A stretch of DNA of 64,000 nt from Actinospineispora acaciae DSM 45401 (GTDB lineage: Bacteria; Actinomycetota; Actinomycetes; Mycobacteriales; Pseudonocardiaceae): NCBI RefSeq assembly GCF_000620785.1, contig NZ_JIAI01000011.1, positions 124,001 to 188,000 of the forward strand, given 5' to 3'. Under the pieces are notes generated by a model. That model ran no database searches. It saw only the letters and a list, made by a program, of their open reading frames with translations, and was not told where the DNA came from. The position numbers and the translations under genes are program-made. Every line of letters begins with the position of its first letter. Position 1 is the stretch's first letter. This document shows, piece after piece, positions 7,898-16,730 of the stretch.

Positions 7898-9076
7898 ATG
7901 GTTTTTTATCGGCGGGTTGGTGAGGTTCCGGGGAAGCGGCATACACAGTTCCGGGACGCGGATGGCCGGCTTTATCACGAGGAGATGCAGGGGGAGGAGG
8001 GGTTCAGCTGGAACCAGTCGTTCCTCTACCACCGGCATCCGCCGACCATGATCACGGCGGCGGAGACGGTGCCTGACGGCGGCGGCGAGCTGCGGGGGAA
8101 CGATCCGTTGCTGCCTCGGCATCTGCGTACGCACGAGCTGAAGCTGGGCGGGGACGTGGTGACCGGGCGGAAGCTGCTGTTGGGCAACGCGGACGTGTCG
8201 ATCTCCTATGTGGCGGCGGACGCGGACAGCCCGATCTACCGCAACGGCGTGGGCGACGAGCTGTACTACGTCGAGGCGGGCGAGGCGGTGCTGGAGTCCG
8301 TGCACGGCGCACTGGCGGTGGGCGAGGGCGACTACGTGGTGGTGCCGGCGGCGACCACGCACCGGTGGGCGCTGCGGGGGCCGGAGCTGCGGGTGCTGGT
8401 GGTGGTCGCGGAGGGCGCGGGACATGTGCGGCCGCCGGGGCGGTTCCTGTCGCCGTTGGGGCAGTTCCTGGATGGCTCGCCGTACAACGAGCGCGATATT
8501 CGCGGGCCGGAGCGGTTGCTGGCCGTCGAGGACCGGGAGACGGAGGTGCTGGTCCGGCACCGGGGCGGCCTGGTGCGGTACGTCTACGCGCACCATCCGT
8601 TCGACGTGGTGGGGTGGGACGGCTACAACTATCCGTACGCGCTGTCCATCCGCGACTACCAGCCGTCCACCGGCAGCCTGCACCTGCCGCCGCCGACGTA
8701 CATCACGTTCGAGGGGCCGGGGTTCGTGGTGTGCTCGTTCGTCCCGAGGCTGTTCGACTACCACCCGGACGCGGTGCCGGTGCCGTACAACCACTCGAAC
8801 GTCGACTCCGACGAGGTGCTGTTCTACTGCGGCGGCGACTTCATGAGCCGCGCCGGCACCGGGATCGGCATGGGGTCGATCTCGCTGCACCCGGCCGGGT
8901 TCATCCACGGGCCGCAGCCGGGCAGCGCGGAGAAGGCGATCGGCGCGCGCAGGACCGAGGAGTACGCGGTCATGATCGATACGTTCCAGCCGCTGCGGTT
9001 GGGTGAGGCCGTCGCGGACGCCGAGGACCCGGACTACGCCTGGAGCTGGGCGCGGGCGGAACGGGGTGCGGGCTGA
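7898..9076 (+). CDS. homogentisate 1,2-dioxygenase-like ring-cleaving dioxygenase
   Basis: A 392-residue cupin-type dioxygenase. HSNVDSDEVLFYCGGDF supplies the iron-binding His and Glu, and SLHPAGFIHGPQPG supplies the second His, matching the HmgA active site. An N-terminal cupin half (GVGDELYYVEAGEAVLES) precedes it. HmgA opens homogentisate to maleylacetoacetate with Fe(II) and O2. Maleylacetoacetate isomerase and fumarylacetoacetase genes are not beside it, so the substrate could be a related ring. I chose ATG 7898; GTG 7892 is possible. Its TGA overlaps the ATG of the next gene by one base. Confidence 0.9.
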   Translation: MVFYRRVGEVPGKRHTQFRDADGRLYHEEMQGEEGFSWNQSFLYHRHPPTMITAAETVPDGGGELRGNDPLLPRHLRTHELKLGGDVVTGRKLLLGNADVSISYVAADADSPIYRNGVGDELYYVEAGEAVLESVHGALAVGEGDYVVVPAATTHRWALRGPELRVLVVVAEGAGHVRPPGRFLSPLGQFLDGSPYNERDIRGPERLLAVEDRETEVLVRHRGGLVRYVYAHHPFDVVGWDGYNYPYALSIRDYQPSTGSLHLPPPTYITFEGPGFVVCSFVPRLFDYHPDAVPVPYNHSNVDSDEVLFYCGGDFMSRAGTGIGMGSISLHPAGFIHGPQPGSAEKAIGARRTEEYAVMIDTFQPLRLGEAVADAEDPDYAWSWARAERGAG

Positions 9077-9729
9077 TGCCCGGGTCGCTCGGGGACGAGC
9101 TGGCGGAGAAGGCGCGCAGCGTGCGCCGGCCGCGCGAGGCGGTGGAGGGCATCAACAACGCGTTCGCCGAGATCGCGGACTCCGGCGCGGTGCCTGGCCT
9201 CCAGGTCGGCGACATCGCGCCCGGGTTCACGCTGCCGGATGCGGCCGGGCGCGAGGTGGAGCTGGCCGCGCGGCTGGCCGACGGCCCGGTGGTGCTCAGC
9301 TTCTACCGGGGCTCCTGGTGCCCGTACTGCAACCTGGAGCTGCGCGCGTACCAGCGGGCGCTGCCGGAGCTGCGCCGGCTGGGCGCGCGGTTGATCGCGA
9401 TCAGCCCGCAGGCCCCGGATGACGCTCTGACCGTCATACAAAAATACGAGCTGGAGTACGACGTGCTCAGCGACCTGTCGCAACGGGTGATCGCCGCGTA
9501 CAAGATCCGGTTCGAGATGCCGGACGCGGCCAGGCCGCACCTGCTCGACGCCACCGTCGCGGCGCTGGCCAAGCAGCAGCCCGACGGCCGTTGGAGCCTG
9601 CCGGTGCCGGCCACGTTCGTGCTCGACACCGACGGCGTGGTCCGCGCGCGGCACGTGTCGATGAACTACCGCACCAGGATGGAGCCGGCGGACGCGCTGC
9701 GTGCCGTCGAGGAGATCGTCAATGGCTGA
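9076..9729 (+). CDS. AhpC/TSA-family peroxiredoxin-like protein
   Basis: A 217-residue thioredoxin-fold protein. The active site is YRGSWCPYC with C82 and C85 in a CxxC arrangement, followed by ELRAYQRALPELRRLGA, which is typical of the peroxiredoxin-like AhpC/TSA branch. The N-terminal 45 residues are a helical extension. It should reduce peroxides or act as a thiol oxidoreductase in the cytoplasm. Its place between two catabolic genes, with a one-base overlap upstream and an 8-base overlap downstream, suggests protection of the oxygenases or a direct role in the pathway. Confidence 0.9.
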   Translation: MPGSLGDELAEKARSVRRPREAVEGINNAFAEIADSGAVPGLQVGDIAPGFTLPDAAGREVELAARLADGPVVLSFYRGSWCPYCNLELRAYQRALPELRRLGARLIAISPQAPDDALTVIQKYELEYDVLSDLSQRVIAAYKIRFEMPDAARPHLLDATVAALAKQQPDGRWSLPVPATFVLDTDGVVRARHVSMNYRTRMEPADALRAVEEIVNG

Positions 9730-10864
9730 GCGCGAGCTGCTGGCCGTCCCGATGCGGTCGGGCGCGGCGGCCACCGAGGTGTACTCCGGGGTGGCGCGGA
9801 TGGCCGGCGTGCTGTGGTGCACCCGGGTGCGGGCTCACGGCGACCGGCTGGCCGACACGGCGGTGGTCGTGGTCCACCCGTCGTCGAACTTCCTCGGGCA
9901 CTACGCGCTGCACGCCTGGGCCGCGCGCGGCGTGGACGCGATCGGCATGACCACCCGCTACATCGGCAGCGACTCGGTGTTGCTGCTGGAGAACTGCGTG
10001 CTGGACATCGGGTTCGTGGTCGGTCACCTGCGCGCGGCCGGTTACGAGCGCGTGGTGCTGGTCGGGAACTCCGGGGGCGGCGGGCTGGTCGCGCTCTACC
10101 AGGAGCAGGCGCGGACGCCGACCATCACCGGCGCTCCCGGCGGCGGCGGGCCGGACCTGACCGCGGCTGAGCTGCCGCCGGTGGACGCGCTGGTCATGCT
10201 GATGGCGCACCCCGGCCGGGCGAACCTGCTGGTCGAATGGCTCGACCCGGCGGTGCGCGACGAGCACGACCCGTTCGACCGCGACCCCGAGCTGGACATG
10301 TTCGCGCCGGAGAACGGCCCTCCGTACGACGCCGAGTGGCTGCGGAGGTACCGGTCCGCGCAGCGTGACCGCAACGAGCGGATCACCGACGCCGTGATCG
10401 CCCGGCTGGCCGATCTGGAGAAACAGACCGACGGTCGGTCTAACGACCTGCCGCTGCTCGTCCACGCAACCTGCGCCGACCCGCGCGCGCTGGACCTCTC
10501 GATCGACGCCTCCGACCGCGCCGCCGGCACGCTGTGGGGCGAGCCCTACGCGGCCAACCTGCAGCCGACCACGCTCGGCCACCTCACCAGCCTGCGGTCC
10601 TGGCTGTCCCAGTGGTCGATCCGAACCTCGCACGGCGACGGCCCCGCGCGGTTGCGCGGCGTCGACGTCCCGGTGCACGTCATCTACGGCACCGCCGACC
10701 AGGCCTGCTTCCCGTCGCATGCGCGCCAGCTCCACGACGCCGTGCCGCACGACCGCAAGCGCCTCACCCCGGTGGAAGGCGGGAAGCACTACCTGAACGG
10801 CCAGCCCGAGCTGACCGAGGTGATGGCCGACGCGTTGGTCGGCTGGGTGCGCGAGGTGCTGTGA
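9722..10864 (+). CDS. alpha/beta hydrolase
   Basis: A 380-residue hydrolase. The nucleophile elbow is VLVGNSGGGGLVAL (GxSxG), the acid is likely in VIYGTADQACFP, and the His is in VEGGKHYLNGQ. An insert at about residues 130-260 forms the cap. I start it at ATG 9722, inside the end of the peroxiredoxin gene; an upstream in-frame start at 9701 would add 7 residues. It is translationally coupled on both sides. In this cluster it could hydrolyse a ring-cleavage or ester intermediate. The exact substrate is not predictable. Confidence 0.9.
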   Translation: MAERELLAVPMRSGAAATEVYSGVARMAGVLWCTRVRAHGDRLADTAVVVVHPSSNFLGHYALHAWAARGVDAIGMTTRYIGSDSVLLLENCVLDIGFVVGHLRAAGYERVVLVGNSGGGGLVALYQEQARTPTITGAPGGGGPDLTAAELPPVDALVMLMAHPGRANLLVEWLDPAVRDEHDPFDRDPELDMFAPENGPPYDAEWLRRYRSAQRDRNERITDAVIARLADLEKQTDGRSNDLPLLVHATCADPRALDLSIDASDRAAGTLWGEPYAANLQPTTLGHLTSLRSWLSQWSIRTSHGDGPARLRGVDVPVHVIYGTADQACFPSHARQLHDAVPHDRKRLTPVEGGKHYLNGQPELTEVMADALVGWVREVL

Positions 10865-12501
10865 TGACGGTCATGACCGGCGGCGAGGCGCTGGCGCGCC
10901 AGCTCGTCGCGGAGGGTGTCACGGACGTCTTCGGGGTGCCCGGCGTGCAGCTGGACGCGGCCATCGACGGCATCGCGGGCCTGGGCGGCGAGCCGCGCTA
11001 CATCGTCACTCGGCACGAGCAGGCCGCCGCGTACATGGCCGATGGCTACGCGCGGGCCACCGGGCGCATCGGGGTGTGCATGGTGGTCCCCGGCCCCGGG
11101 GTGCTGAACACCCTGGCCGCGCTGTCCACCGCGTACGCCTGCTCGTCGCCGGTGCTGCTGATCGCCGGGCAGATCCCGTCGCCCGCGCAGGGCCGCAACC
11201 TGGGCCTGCTGCACGAGATCCCGGACCAGGCCGGCATGCTTGCCTCGCTGACCAAGCGCACGCTGACGGCTCGTAGTCCGGAGCAGATCCCGGGCCTGGT
11301 CCGGGAGGCGGTTCGGGAGCTGCGCACCGGTCGCCCCCGGCCGGTCGCGCTGCAGGTGCCGCCGGACGTGCTGGCCGCCACCGCCGACATGTCGCCGCGC
11401 CCGTCGAGCCCGCCGGACGATCACGCCCCGCTCGCGCCGGACCCGGACACCGTGCGCGCCGCCGCCGAGCTGCTCCGCGCGGCCCGCCGTCCGGCCGTCT
11501 ACGCCGGCTGGGGCGTGCAGGCCGCCGACGCCACCGCCGAGCTGCGCGCGCTCGCCGAGTTGCTCACCGCCCCGGTCGTGACCAGCCTGACCGGCCCCGG
11601 CGCCATCCCGGGTGACCATCCGCTCGCGTTCGCGCAACTCGCCGGCCGCACGATCCTGCGCGACGCCGACCTCGTGCTCGCCGTCGGCTCCCGGTTCCTC
11701 GACGGCCGGGGCCGCCCCGAGGCGGACATCCCGCTGATCTTGCTCAACGCCGACGCCGCCGACCTCGGTCCGCCGCGCACGCCCTCGGTGGCGGTGCACG
11801 CCGACGCCCGCCTCGGCCTGGCCGCCCTGACCCGCGAGCTCGCCGGCGCGGCGCCCGAGGGCTGGCCGGAGCACGAGCTGGCGGCCGCGCGGCGCCGGTA
11901 CGAACACGAGCTGTCCTGGTGCGCGCCGCAGCTGGAGTGGCTGGCGGCGCTGCGCGAGGCGATCCCCCCGGACGGCGTGCTGGTCAGCGAGCTGACGCAG
12001 GTGGGCTACGTCTCCGCGCTGGCCTACCCGGTGCTGGCGCCGAGGACGTACCTCACGCCCGGCTACCAGGGCACCCTCGGCTACGGCTTCGCCACCGCGC
12101 TCGGCGCCAAGGTCGGGCGACCCGACCGGGCGGTGGTGTCCATCACCGGCGACGGCGGCTTCGGCTGGACGATGCAGGAGCTGGCCACCGCCCGCCAGCA
12201 CGGCATCGGGCTGGTCACCGTGGTGTTCGACAACGGCGGGTTCGGCAACGTCAAGCTGATCCAGGCCGAGCAGTACGGCGGGCGGCACGTCGGCGTGGAC
12301 CTGACCAACCCGGACTTCCCGGCGCTGGCGGCGGCGTTCGGCGTCACCGGCCGCCGCGCGGACACCCCCGACGGGCTGCGCGCGGCGGTCGCCGACGCGC
12401 TGGCCGCCGGCGAGCCCGCGCTCATCCACGTCCCGATCGGCCCGATGCCCAGCCCGTGGCACCTGATCCACGAGTGGTGGCCCGTTCAACCGGCCAGGTA
12501 G
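10864..12501 (+). CDS. thiamine diphosphate-dependent enzyme, acetolactate synthase-like
   Basis: A 545-residue ThDP enzyme with the three IlvB-type domains. The PYR domain has the catalytic Glu in TRHEQAAAYMADGYAR. The central domain is at about residues 190-320. The PP domain has GDGGFGWTMQELATA followed by VVFDNGGFGN, the Mg/ThDP-binding GDG-N motif. Family members include acetolactate synthase, benzoylformate decarboxylase and oxalyl-CoA decarboxylase. No small IlvN subunit is present, so a catabolic 2-oxoacid decarboxylase or lyase is more likely than a biosynthetic enzyme. It is the last gene of the right arm, and its ATG overlaps the previous stop by one base. Confidence 0.92.
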   Translation: MTVMTGGEALARQLVAEGVTDVFGVPGVQLDAAIDGIAGLGGEPRYIVTRHEQAAAYMADGYARATGRIGVCMVVPGPGVLNTLAALSTAYACSSPVLLIAGQIPSPAQGRNLGLLHEIPDQAGMLASLTKRTLTARSPEQIPGLVREAVRELRTGRPRPVALQVPPDVLAATADMSPRPSSPPDDHAPLAPDPDTVRAAAELLRAARRPAVYAGWGVQAADATAELRALAELLTAPVVTSLTGPGAIPGDHPLAFAQLAGRTILRDADLVLAVGSRFLDGRGRPEADIPLILLNADAADLGPPRTPSVAVHADARLGLAALTRELAGAAPEGWPEHELAAARRRYEHELSWCAPQLEWLAALREAIPPDGVLVSELTQVGYVSALAYPVLAPRTYLTPGYQGTLGYGFATALGAKVGRPDRAVVSITGDGGFGWTMQELATARQHGIGLVTVVFDNGGFGNVKLIQAEQYGGRHVGVDLTNPDFPALAAAFGVTGRRADTPDGLRAAVADALAAGEPALIHVPIGPMPSPWHLIHEWWPVQPAR

Positions 12502-12619
12502 GGTGGGGTGTGTCGGTCCGCCCCGTTCTGCCTCGGACCGCGTCTCGAAGTCGACCACCACGTGTCGCGGCCGCACGGTCCGCGCCGGGCAGGACGACCC
12601 TTCCACGTTCGGAGAATTG

Positions 12620-14008
12620 ATGGCGGACCGCCGCCGACCACTTGCAACCACCCAGAGCTTTGCCGACCTCGGCCTGCCGGCCCCGCTCATCGAGGCGCTC
12701 GCCGCACGCGGTGTTGCGACGCCGTTCCCCATCCAGGCCGCGACCTTGCCGCACTCGCTCGCCGGGCGCGACGTCCTCGGCCGGGGCCGCACCGGGTCGG
12801 GCAAGACCTACGCGTTCGTCCTGCCGGTGCTGGCCCGCCTCGCCGCCAGCCGCCGGTCGCGCCGGCCGGGCCGCCCCCGGGCGCTGATCCTGGCCCCCAC
12901 CCGGGAGCTGGCCACCCAGATCCATGCGGCCGCCGCGCCACTGGCCGCCGCGCTGTCGCTGCGGACCACCACCGTGTTCGGCGGGGTGCGCCCCGGCCCG
13001 CAGGTGTCCGCGCTGGCGGCGGGCGTCGACCTGCTGGTGGCCTGCCCCGGCCGGCTGTCCGACCACCTGACCAGCGGACACGTCCACCTGGACGCCGTGG
13101 AGGTCACCGTGCTCGACGAGGCCGACCACATGGCCGACCTCGGCTTCCTGCCGGTGGTGCGGCGGCTGCTGGCGAAGACCCCTGGCGCCGGGCAGCGGCT
13201 GTTGTTCTCCGCGACGCTCGACGGCGGCGTCGACGTGCTGGCGCGGCGGTTCCTCACCGATCCGGTCACCCACGCCGTCGACGAGGCGGCCTCACCGGTG
13301 CCCGCGATGACCCACCATGTGCTGCACATCCGCTCCGGTGACCGGCTGGGGGTCGTCGCGGACCTGGCGGCGGCGCCGGGGCGGACCCTCGTTTTCACCC
13401 GCACCAAGCGCGGCGCCACCAGGCTGGCGCGCCAGCTCGTCGCGTCCGGCGTGCCCGCGGTGGAGCTGCACGGCAACCTGGCCCAGAACGCCCGCACCAG
13501 GAACCTGCGCGCGTTCTCCGAGGGCACGGCGACCACGCTGGTGGCCACCGACATCGCCGCGCGCGGCATCCACGTCGACGATGTCGCGCTGGTCATCCAC
13601 GCCGACCCGCCGGTCGAGCACAAGGCGTACGTGCACCGCTCGGGGCGTACCGCGCGGGCCGGGGCCGAGGGCACGGTGGTCACCTTGATGACGGACGAGC
13701 AGGTGAGCGACGTGCGAGCGCTGATCCGCCGCGCGGGCGTCGCCTCGACGACCACCGAGGTCGGGCCGGGACACGCCCTGCTCGCGCGGCTCGCGCCCGG
13801 CCAGCGCTCGTTCGTGGCCCCGCCGGCCGCCCCTGCCACTCCCGCCGCCGCGCCGGCCGGCGCGCCGAGGGCCGGTCGTCGGCGGCGGTCGGGGAAGGCC
13901 CGTTCGGCATCGCAGCCGGCGCCCACCTCGGCGCGTTCCGGCCCGCGATCCAGCGCGGCCGAGCTGTCCGCCCGCACCCGGATCGGATCCCGCCGGGGCC
14001 GCCGGTAA
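12620..14008 (+). CDS. DEAD-box RNA helicase
   Basis: A 462-residue helicase of the RhlE/DeaD type. Q-motif region SFADLGLPAPLIEAL, Walker A GRTGSGKT (about 57-64), PTRELA, DEAD in VLDEADHMADLGF, SAT in LLFSATL, and helicase C motifs ATDIAARGIHVDDV and HRSGRTARAG are all present. The last 70 residues are an Ala/Pro/Arg-rich basic tail, a typical RNA-binding extension. The start at ATG 12620 follows GGAG at 12611. A leader of up to about 117 bases precedes it and the next gene is a cold-shock protein, so a role in RNA unfolding at low temperature is likely. Confidence 0.93.
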   Translation: MADRRRPLATTQSFADLGLPAPLIEALAARGVATPFPIQAATLPHSLAGRDVLGRGRTGSGKTYAFVLPVLARLAASRRSRRPGRPRALILAPTRELATQIHAAAAPLAAALSLRTTTVFGGVRPGPQVSALAAGVDLLVACPGRLSDHLTSGHVHLDAVEVTVLDEADHMADLGFLPVVRRLLAKTPGAGQRLLFSATLDGGVDVLARRFLTDPVTHAVDEAASPVPAMTHHVLHIRSGDRLGVVADLAAAPGRTLVFTRTKRGATRLARQLVASGVPAVELHGNLAQNARTRNLRAFSEGTATTLVATDIAARGIHVDDVALVIHADPPVEHKAYVHRSGRTARAGAEGTVVTLMTDEQVSDVRALIRRAGVASTTTEVGPGHALLARLAPGQRSFVAPPAAPATPAAAPAGAPRAGRRRRSGKARSASQPAPTSARSGPRSSAAELSARTRIGSRRGRR

Positions 14009-14222
14009 CCGTGGCGCAGGTCACAGTGGACGCCCAGGGGGAACCGGTGTGTTGCCATGGACGTTGTACTCGTCGGGTCGTTCGGTTTCGGTGTTTGTGC
14101 TCCGCACGCGCGCGGGAACAGTCTGGGTCTCGCGCGGCATCATGCGATCGCTGGCAGTGTCTCCAGGCTCGGCCGGGGCCTCACACGGCGTGAGCCCCAT
14201 CGACCTGCGAGGAGCAGATCAC
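14009..14222 (+). promoter_or_regulatory. long leader region of the cold-shock gene
   Basis: This 214-bp gap lies upstream of the cold-shock gene on the same strand. Cold-shock mRNAs often have long structured leaders that act as thermosensors. The segment is GT-rich at 14060-14105 and has a purine-rich GAGGAGCAG 6 bases before the ATG. I could not identify a defined promoter or fold, so this is a candidate only. Confidence 0.3.
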
Positions 14223-14426
14223 ATGACACAGGGAACCGTGAAGTGGTTCAACGGGGAGAAGGGCTTCGGCTTCATCTCCCAGGACGGCGGCGGCGCCGAC
14301 GTCTTCGTGCACTATTCCGAGATCGACGGCAGCGGCTTCAAGAGCCTCGACGAGGGGCAGCGCGTGGAGTTCACCGTCGGCCAGGGCGCCAAGGGCCCGC
14401 AGGCCACCGGCGTGCGCGCCATCTGA
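14223..14426 (+). CDS. cold-shock protein, CspA family
   Basis: A complete 67-residue cold-shock domain. It starts TQGTVKWFNGEKGFGFI (RNP1 KGFGFI) and contains VFVHYSEI (RNP2), ending in TGVRAI. It binds single-stranded RNA or DNA as an antiterminator or RNA chaperone. GAGGAG lies 6 bases before the ATG. A strong terminator follows at 14441. The gene is in the same orientation as the DEAD-box helicase, 214 bp downstream. Confidence 0.97.
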   Translation: MTQGTVKWFNGEKGFGFISQDGGGADVFVHYSEIDGSGFKSLDEGQRVEFTVGQGAKGPQATGVRAI

Positions 14427-14440
14427 TCCACCGAGCGCCT

Positions 14441-14476
14441 GAGCCCGCCTTCCTTCCGGGGACGGCGGGCTCTTGT
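14441..14476 (+). terminator. rho-independent terminator after the cold-shock gene
   Basis: GAGCCCGCC (14441-14449) pairs perfectly with GGCGGGCTC (14464-14472), a 9-bp GC-rich stem with a 14-base loop followed by TTGT. It starts 14 bases after the cold-shock stop codon. Confidence 0.85.
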
Positions 14477-14486
14477 GCGCCGGGGG

Positions 14487-14720
14487 TCACCTGCCGCTGA
14501 ACCTGCCTCGGCCGTACATCGGTGCTCCGGAGGGCTCGGCGGGTGCGGAGGCTTCCGGGGTCTTGGCGCCGTCGCGGCAGATGCACCCCCGGTCCAGGCC
14601 ACGCTCGTGGCTGACCCGGCAGAACCGCTGCGCCGTCGCGTCGTGTGACGACACGTCGTGTCCGCATGCCTCGCAGGCACCCTCGGACCCGGACGGATCG
14701 TCATGGGATGTGGTCGTCAT
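14487..14720 (-). CDS. small cysteine/histidine-rich protein
   Basis: A 77-residue protein with CEACGHDVSSHD and CRVSHERGLDRGCIC, a spacing of Cys and His that suggests one zinc site, and a Gly/Arg tail. I chose ATG 14720; the frame stays open to 14822 but the extra residues look non-coding. It has no recognised family name, though small proteins with a similar RGCxC ending are common in actinomycetes. It lies 152 bp downstream of the TerC gene on the same strand. Confidence 0.6.
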   Translation of the reverse strand: MTTTSHDDPSGSEGACEACGHDVSSHDATAQRFCRVSHERGLDRGCICRDGAKTPEASAPAEPSGAPMYGRGRFSGR

Positions 14721-14872
14721 ATCACCGACCTGACTTCGCCGGGCGTGGCCGGCGAGAACGTAGAGCTCCTGGCGCGGCATTTCGACGAAACGCCCCGCGA
14801 CCGGGACGCCCCGAGCGTACATGGACCCCCCCGGTCATCCGTGCCCTTGTTGATCAGCGGGTTCGCCGGTCG

Positions 14873-15874
14873 TCAGCGCCGGACCGGAACGGGACGCGGT
14901 GGCGTCGGGGCGGGAACGCGCCGCGCCGCGAGCAGGCTGGCCAGCGTGGTGAGCGCCAGCACGCCGACGATGACCCCCAGGGACACGGCCGTGCCGACCT
15001 CGGGGACCGGCACCGGGCGGCCGCCGTTCAGGAACGGCAGCTCGTTCTCGTGCAGGGCGTCCAGCACCAGCTTGACGCCGATGAAGGCGAGGATCACGGC
15101 CAGCCCGTAGGACAGGTACACCAGCCGGCGCAGCAGCCCGCCGAGCAGGAAGTACAGCTGGCGCAGGCCCATCAGGGCGAACGCGTTGGCGGTGAAGACC
15201 AGGTACGGCTCCTTGGTCAAGCCGAAGATCGCGGGGATGGAGTCCAGCGCGAACAGCAGGTCGGTGGTGCCGATGGCGGCCATCACGACCAGCAGCGGGG
15301 TGACCCAGCGCCTGCCGTCGATCTTCACGGTGGTGCGCGCGCCGTGGTACTCGCCGGTGACCGGCAGCAGCTTGCGCAGCAGCCGCAGCGCCGCGTTCTC
15401 GCGGTACTCCTGATCGGGGTCGTCGTCGTTGCGCAGCAGCCGGTACGCCGTCACCAGCAGCACGGCGGCGAACAGGTAGAACACCCAGCTGAAGTGCGCG
15501 ATCGCGGCCGCGCCGACGGCGATGAACGCACCCCGCATGAACAGCGCTATCACGATGCCGACCAGTAGCACCCGATGCTGGTGCTCGGCGGGCACCCTGA
15601 ACGCGGTCATAATGATCATGAAGATGAACAGGTTGTCCACCGACAGGGAGTACTCGGTGAGGTAGCCGGCGAAGAACTCGCCCGCCGGTCCACCGCCGGC
15701 GAACACCCAGACGCCGACGCCGAACGCGATCGCCAGCCCCAGGTAGAACAGCACCCACCGGGTCGCCTGACCGAGGGTCACCGCGTGCGGTTTGTGATCC
15801 ACCACGAACAGGTCGACCACGATCACCGCGCCCAACGCCGCGATCGTGGCCAGCCACAGCCAGGCCGATGTCAC
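14873..15874 (-). CDS. TerC/Alx-family integral membrane protein
   Basis: A 333-residue protein with about nine hydrophobic segments and the family signatures EYSLSVDNLFIFMIIM and TTDLLFALDSIPAIFG, whose Asp residues line the presumed ion path. TerC/Alx proteins export manganese or metalate exoenzymes and give tellurite or alkaline tolerance. The start is GTG 15874, with GAGG and GGGGGG in the preceding 20 bases. It lies downstream of a small coiled protein gene. No riboswitch of the yybP-ykoY type is convincing in the 130-bp upstream gap. Confidence 0.93.
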   Translation of the reverse strand: MTSAWLWLATIAALGAVIVVDLFVVDHKPHAVTLGQATRWVLFYLGLAIAFGVGVWVFAGGGPAGEFFAGYLTEYSLSVDNLFIFMIIMTAFRVPAEHQHRVLLVGIVIALFMRGAFIAVGAAAIAHFSWVFYLFAAVLLVTAYRLLRNDDDPDQEYRENAALRLLRKLLPVTGEYHGARTTVKIDGRRWVTPLLVVMAAIGTTDLLFALDSIPAIFGLTKEPYLVFTANAFALMGLRQLYFLLGGLLRRLVYLSYGLAVILAFIGVKLVLDALHENELPFLNGGRPVPVPEVGTAVSLGVIVGVLALTTLASLLAARRVPAPTPPRPVPVRR

Positions 15875-16004
15875 GTCGGCCCCCCGTCCTCGGACAGCCC
15901 CGCCGTCCCGATCGTGTACTCGCCGGGAACGACGCGGACGTGAATGCCCGGTGCGGGAGCTCCAGACGCCCCCGACCGTACGCCGCGGTCGTCGAGGCCG
16001 GTGG

Positions 16005-16262
16005 TCACGCCGCGTCGTGGACGCCGGGCAGGAACCTGGGCCGGTTCTGCTCGGCGGTCTCCTCCCGCCGTCGCCGCTGGGCTTCCTGACGGCGTTCGGC
16101 TTCCCGCTCGACGTGTTCGGCGGCCGGGCCGATCAGCGCTTCGGCCTCGGCGAGGTCGTCGCGGACGGCCGCGAGATGTTCCGGAGCGGCCCGCCGAAGC
16201 CCGGCGAGCTGGTAGGCGATGAGATCGAGGAGTTGGTGCGGGGTCATGGCATGGTCGGACAT
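16005..16262 (-). CDS. small helical hypothetical protein
   Basis: An 85-residue protein starting MSDHAMTPHQLLDLIAYQLA, followed by a long charged helix (VEREAERRQEAQRRRREETA) that is likely a coiled coil. Codon use with GC at third positions supports coding. ATG 16262 or 16247 may be the start. It is 130 bp upstream of the TerC gene on the same strand. No family is recognised. Confidence 0.55.
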   Translation of the reverse strand: MSDHAMTPHQLLDLIAYQLAGLRRAAPEHLAAVRDDLAEAEALIGPAAEHVEREAERRQEAQRRRREETAEQNRPRFLPGVHDAA

Positions 16263-16353
16263 CGACGAAGTGCTCTCTGTAGGTTTCGCGGCGCCCGGCA
16301 TCCGGGAGGACGAGAAAGCCGTCTAGGCATGGTCCGAGGCGCGGCGAGGAACG

Positions 16354-16369
16354 GGGGTGGATCCACCCC
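16354..16369. repeat. 16-bp perfect palindrome
   Basis: GGGGTGGATCCACCCC reads the same on both strands. It lies about 90 bp upstream of the small helical protein gene (16005-16262). It could be a dimeric regulator site or part of an RNA stem. A second palindrome, AGGCCATGGCCT, follows at 16429-16440. Confidence 0.6.
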
Positions 16370-16688
16370 TGCAACCTCCAGGGTACCGGTGCCGCCGCCG
16401 GGTGGCCGACGGCGGCGTGGAAAGGCCGAGGCCATGGCCTTGTGGGGACCACGGATGCGGCGTATACAGGGGAGTACGGAACCTCGATGGGCCAAGGCCG
16501 ATTCGGTGGAGAAGGCTCGTCCTCCCTGTTGAAGCTCCCAGCATGAGTTCACTGGGTACCCACGCCCGCGCGTAACCGCGAGAAGGTTCGCCCATCGTGG
16601 GCCTGCGTCGACACACGTGATGTGTTCACGCTGAGGTCATTTGGCACGGTGTGCATGGCGCACGCCTGGTAACCCGACACTCATACTC

Positions 16689-16730
16689 GCGGACGGCCAC
16701 CGACAACGGCGGGGGCCGTCCGCTTCCTTG
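16689..16730 (+). terminator. terminator-like hairpin upstream of the DUF5994 gene
   Basis: GCGGACGGCC (16689-16698) pairs perfectly with GGCCGTCCGC (16714-16723) and is followed by TTCCTTGT. No plus-strand gene ends nearby. It is therefore either a leader attenuator for the gene starting at 16870 or the terminator of an unannotated transcript from 16263-16688. Confidence 0.55.

Noticed and set aside
12503..12619. N-terminal extension of the DEAD-box protein
   Set aside because: The frame is open, but ATG 12620 has a good ribosome site and begins the known Q-motif region.
15875..16004. Possible yybP-ykoY manganese riboswitch upstream of the TerC gene
   Set aside because: Only a loose GGCGAGTA-like string was seen; the conserved paired elements could not be identified.
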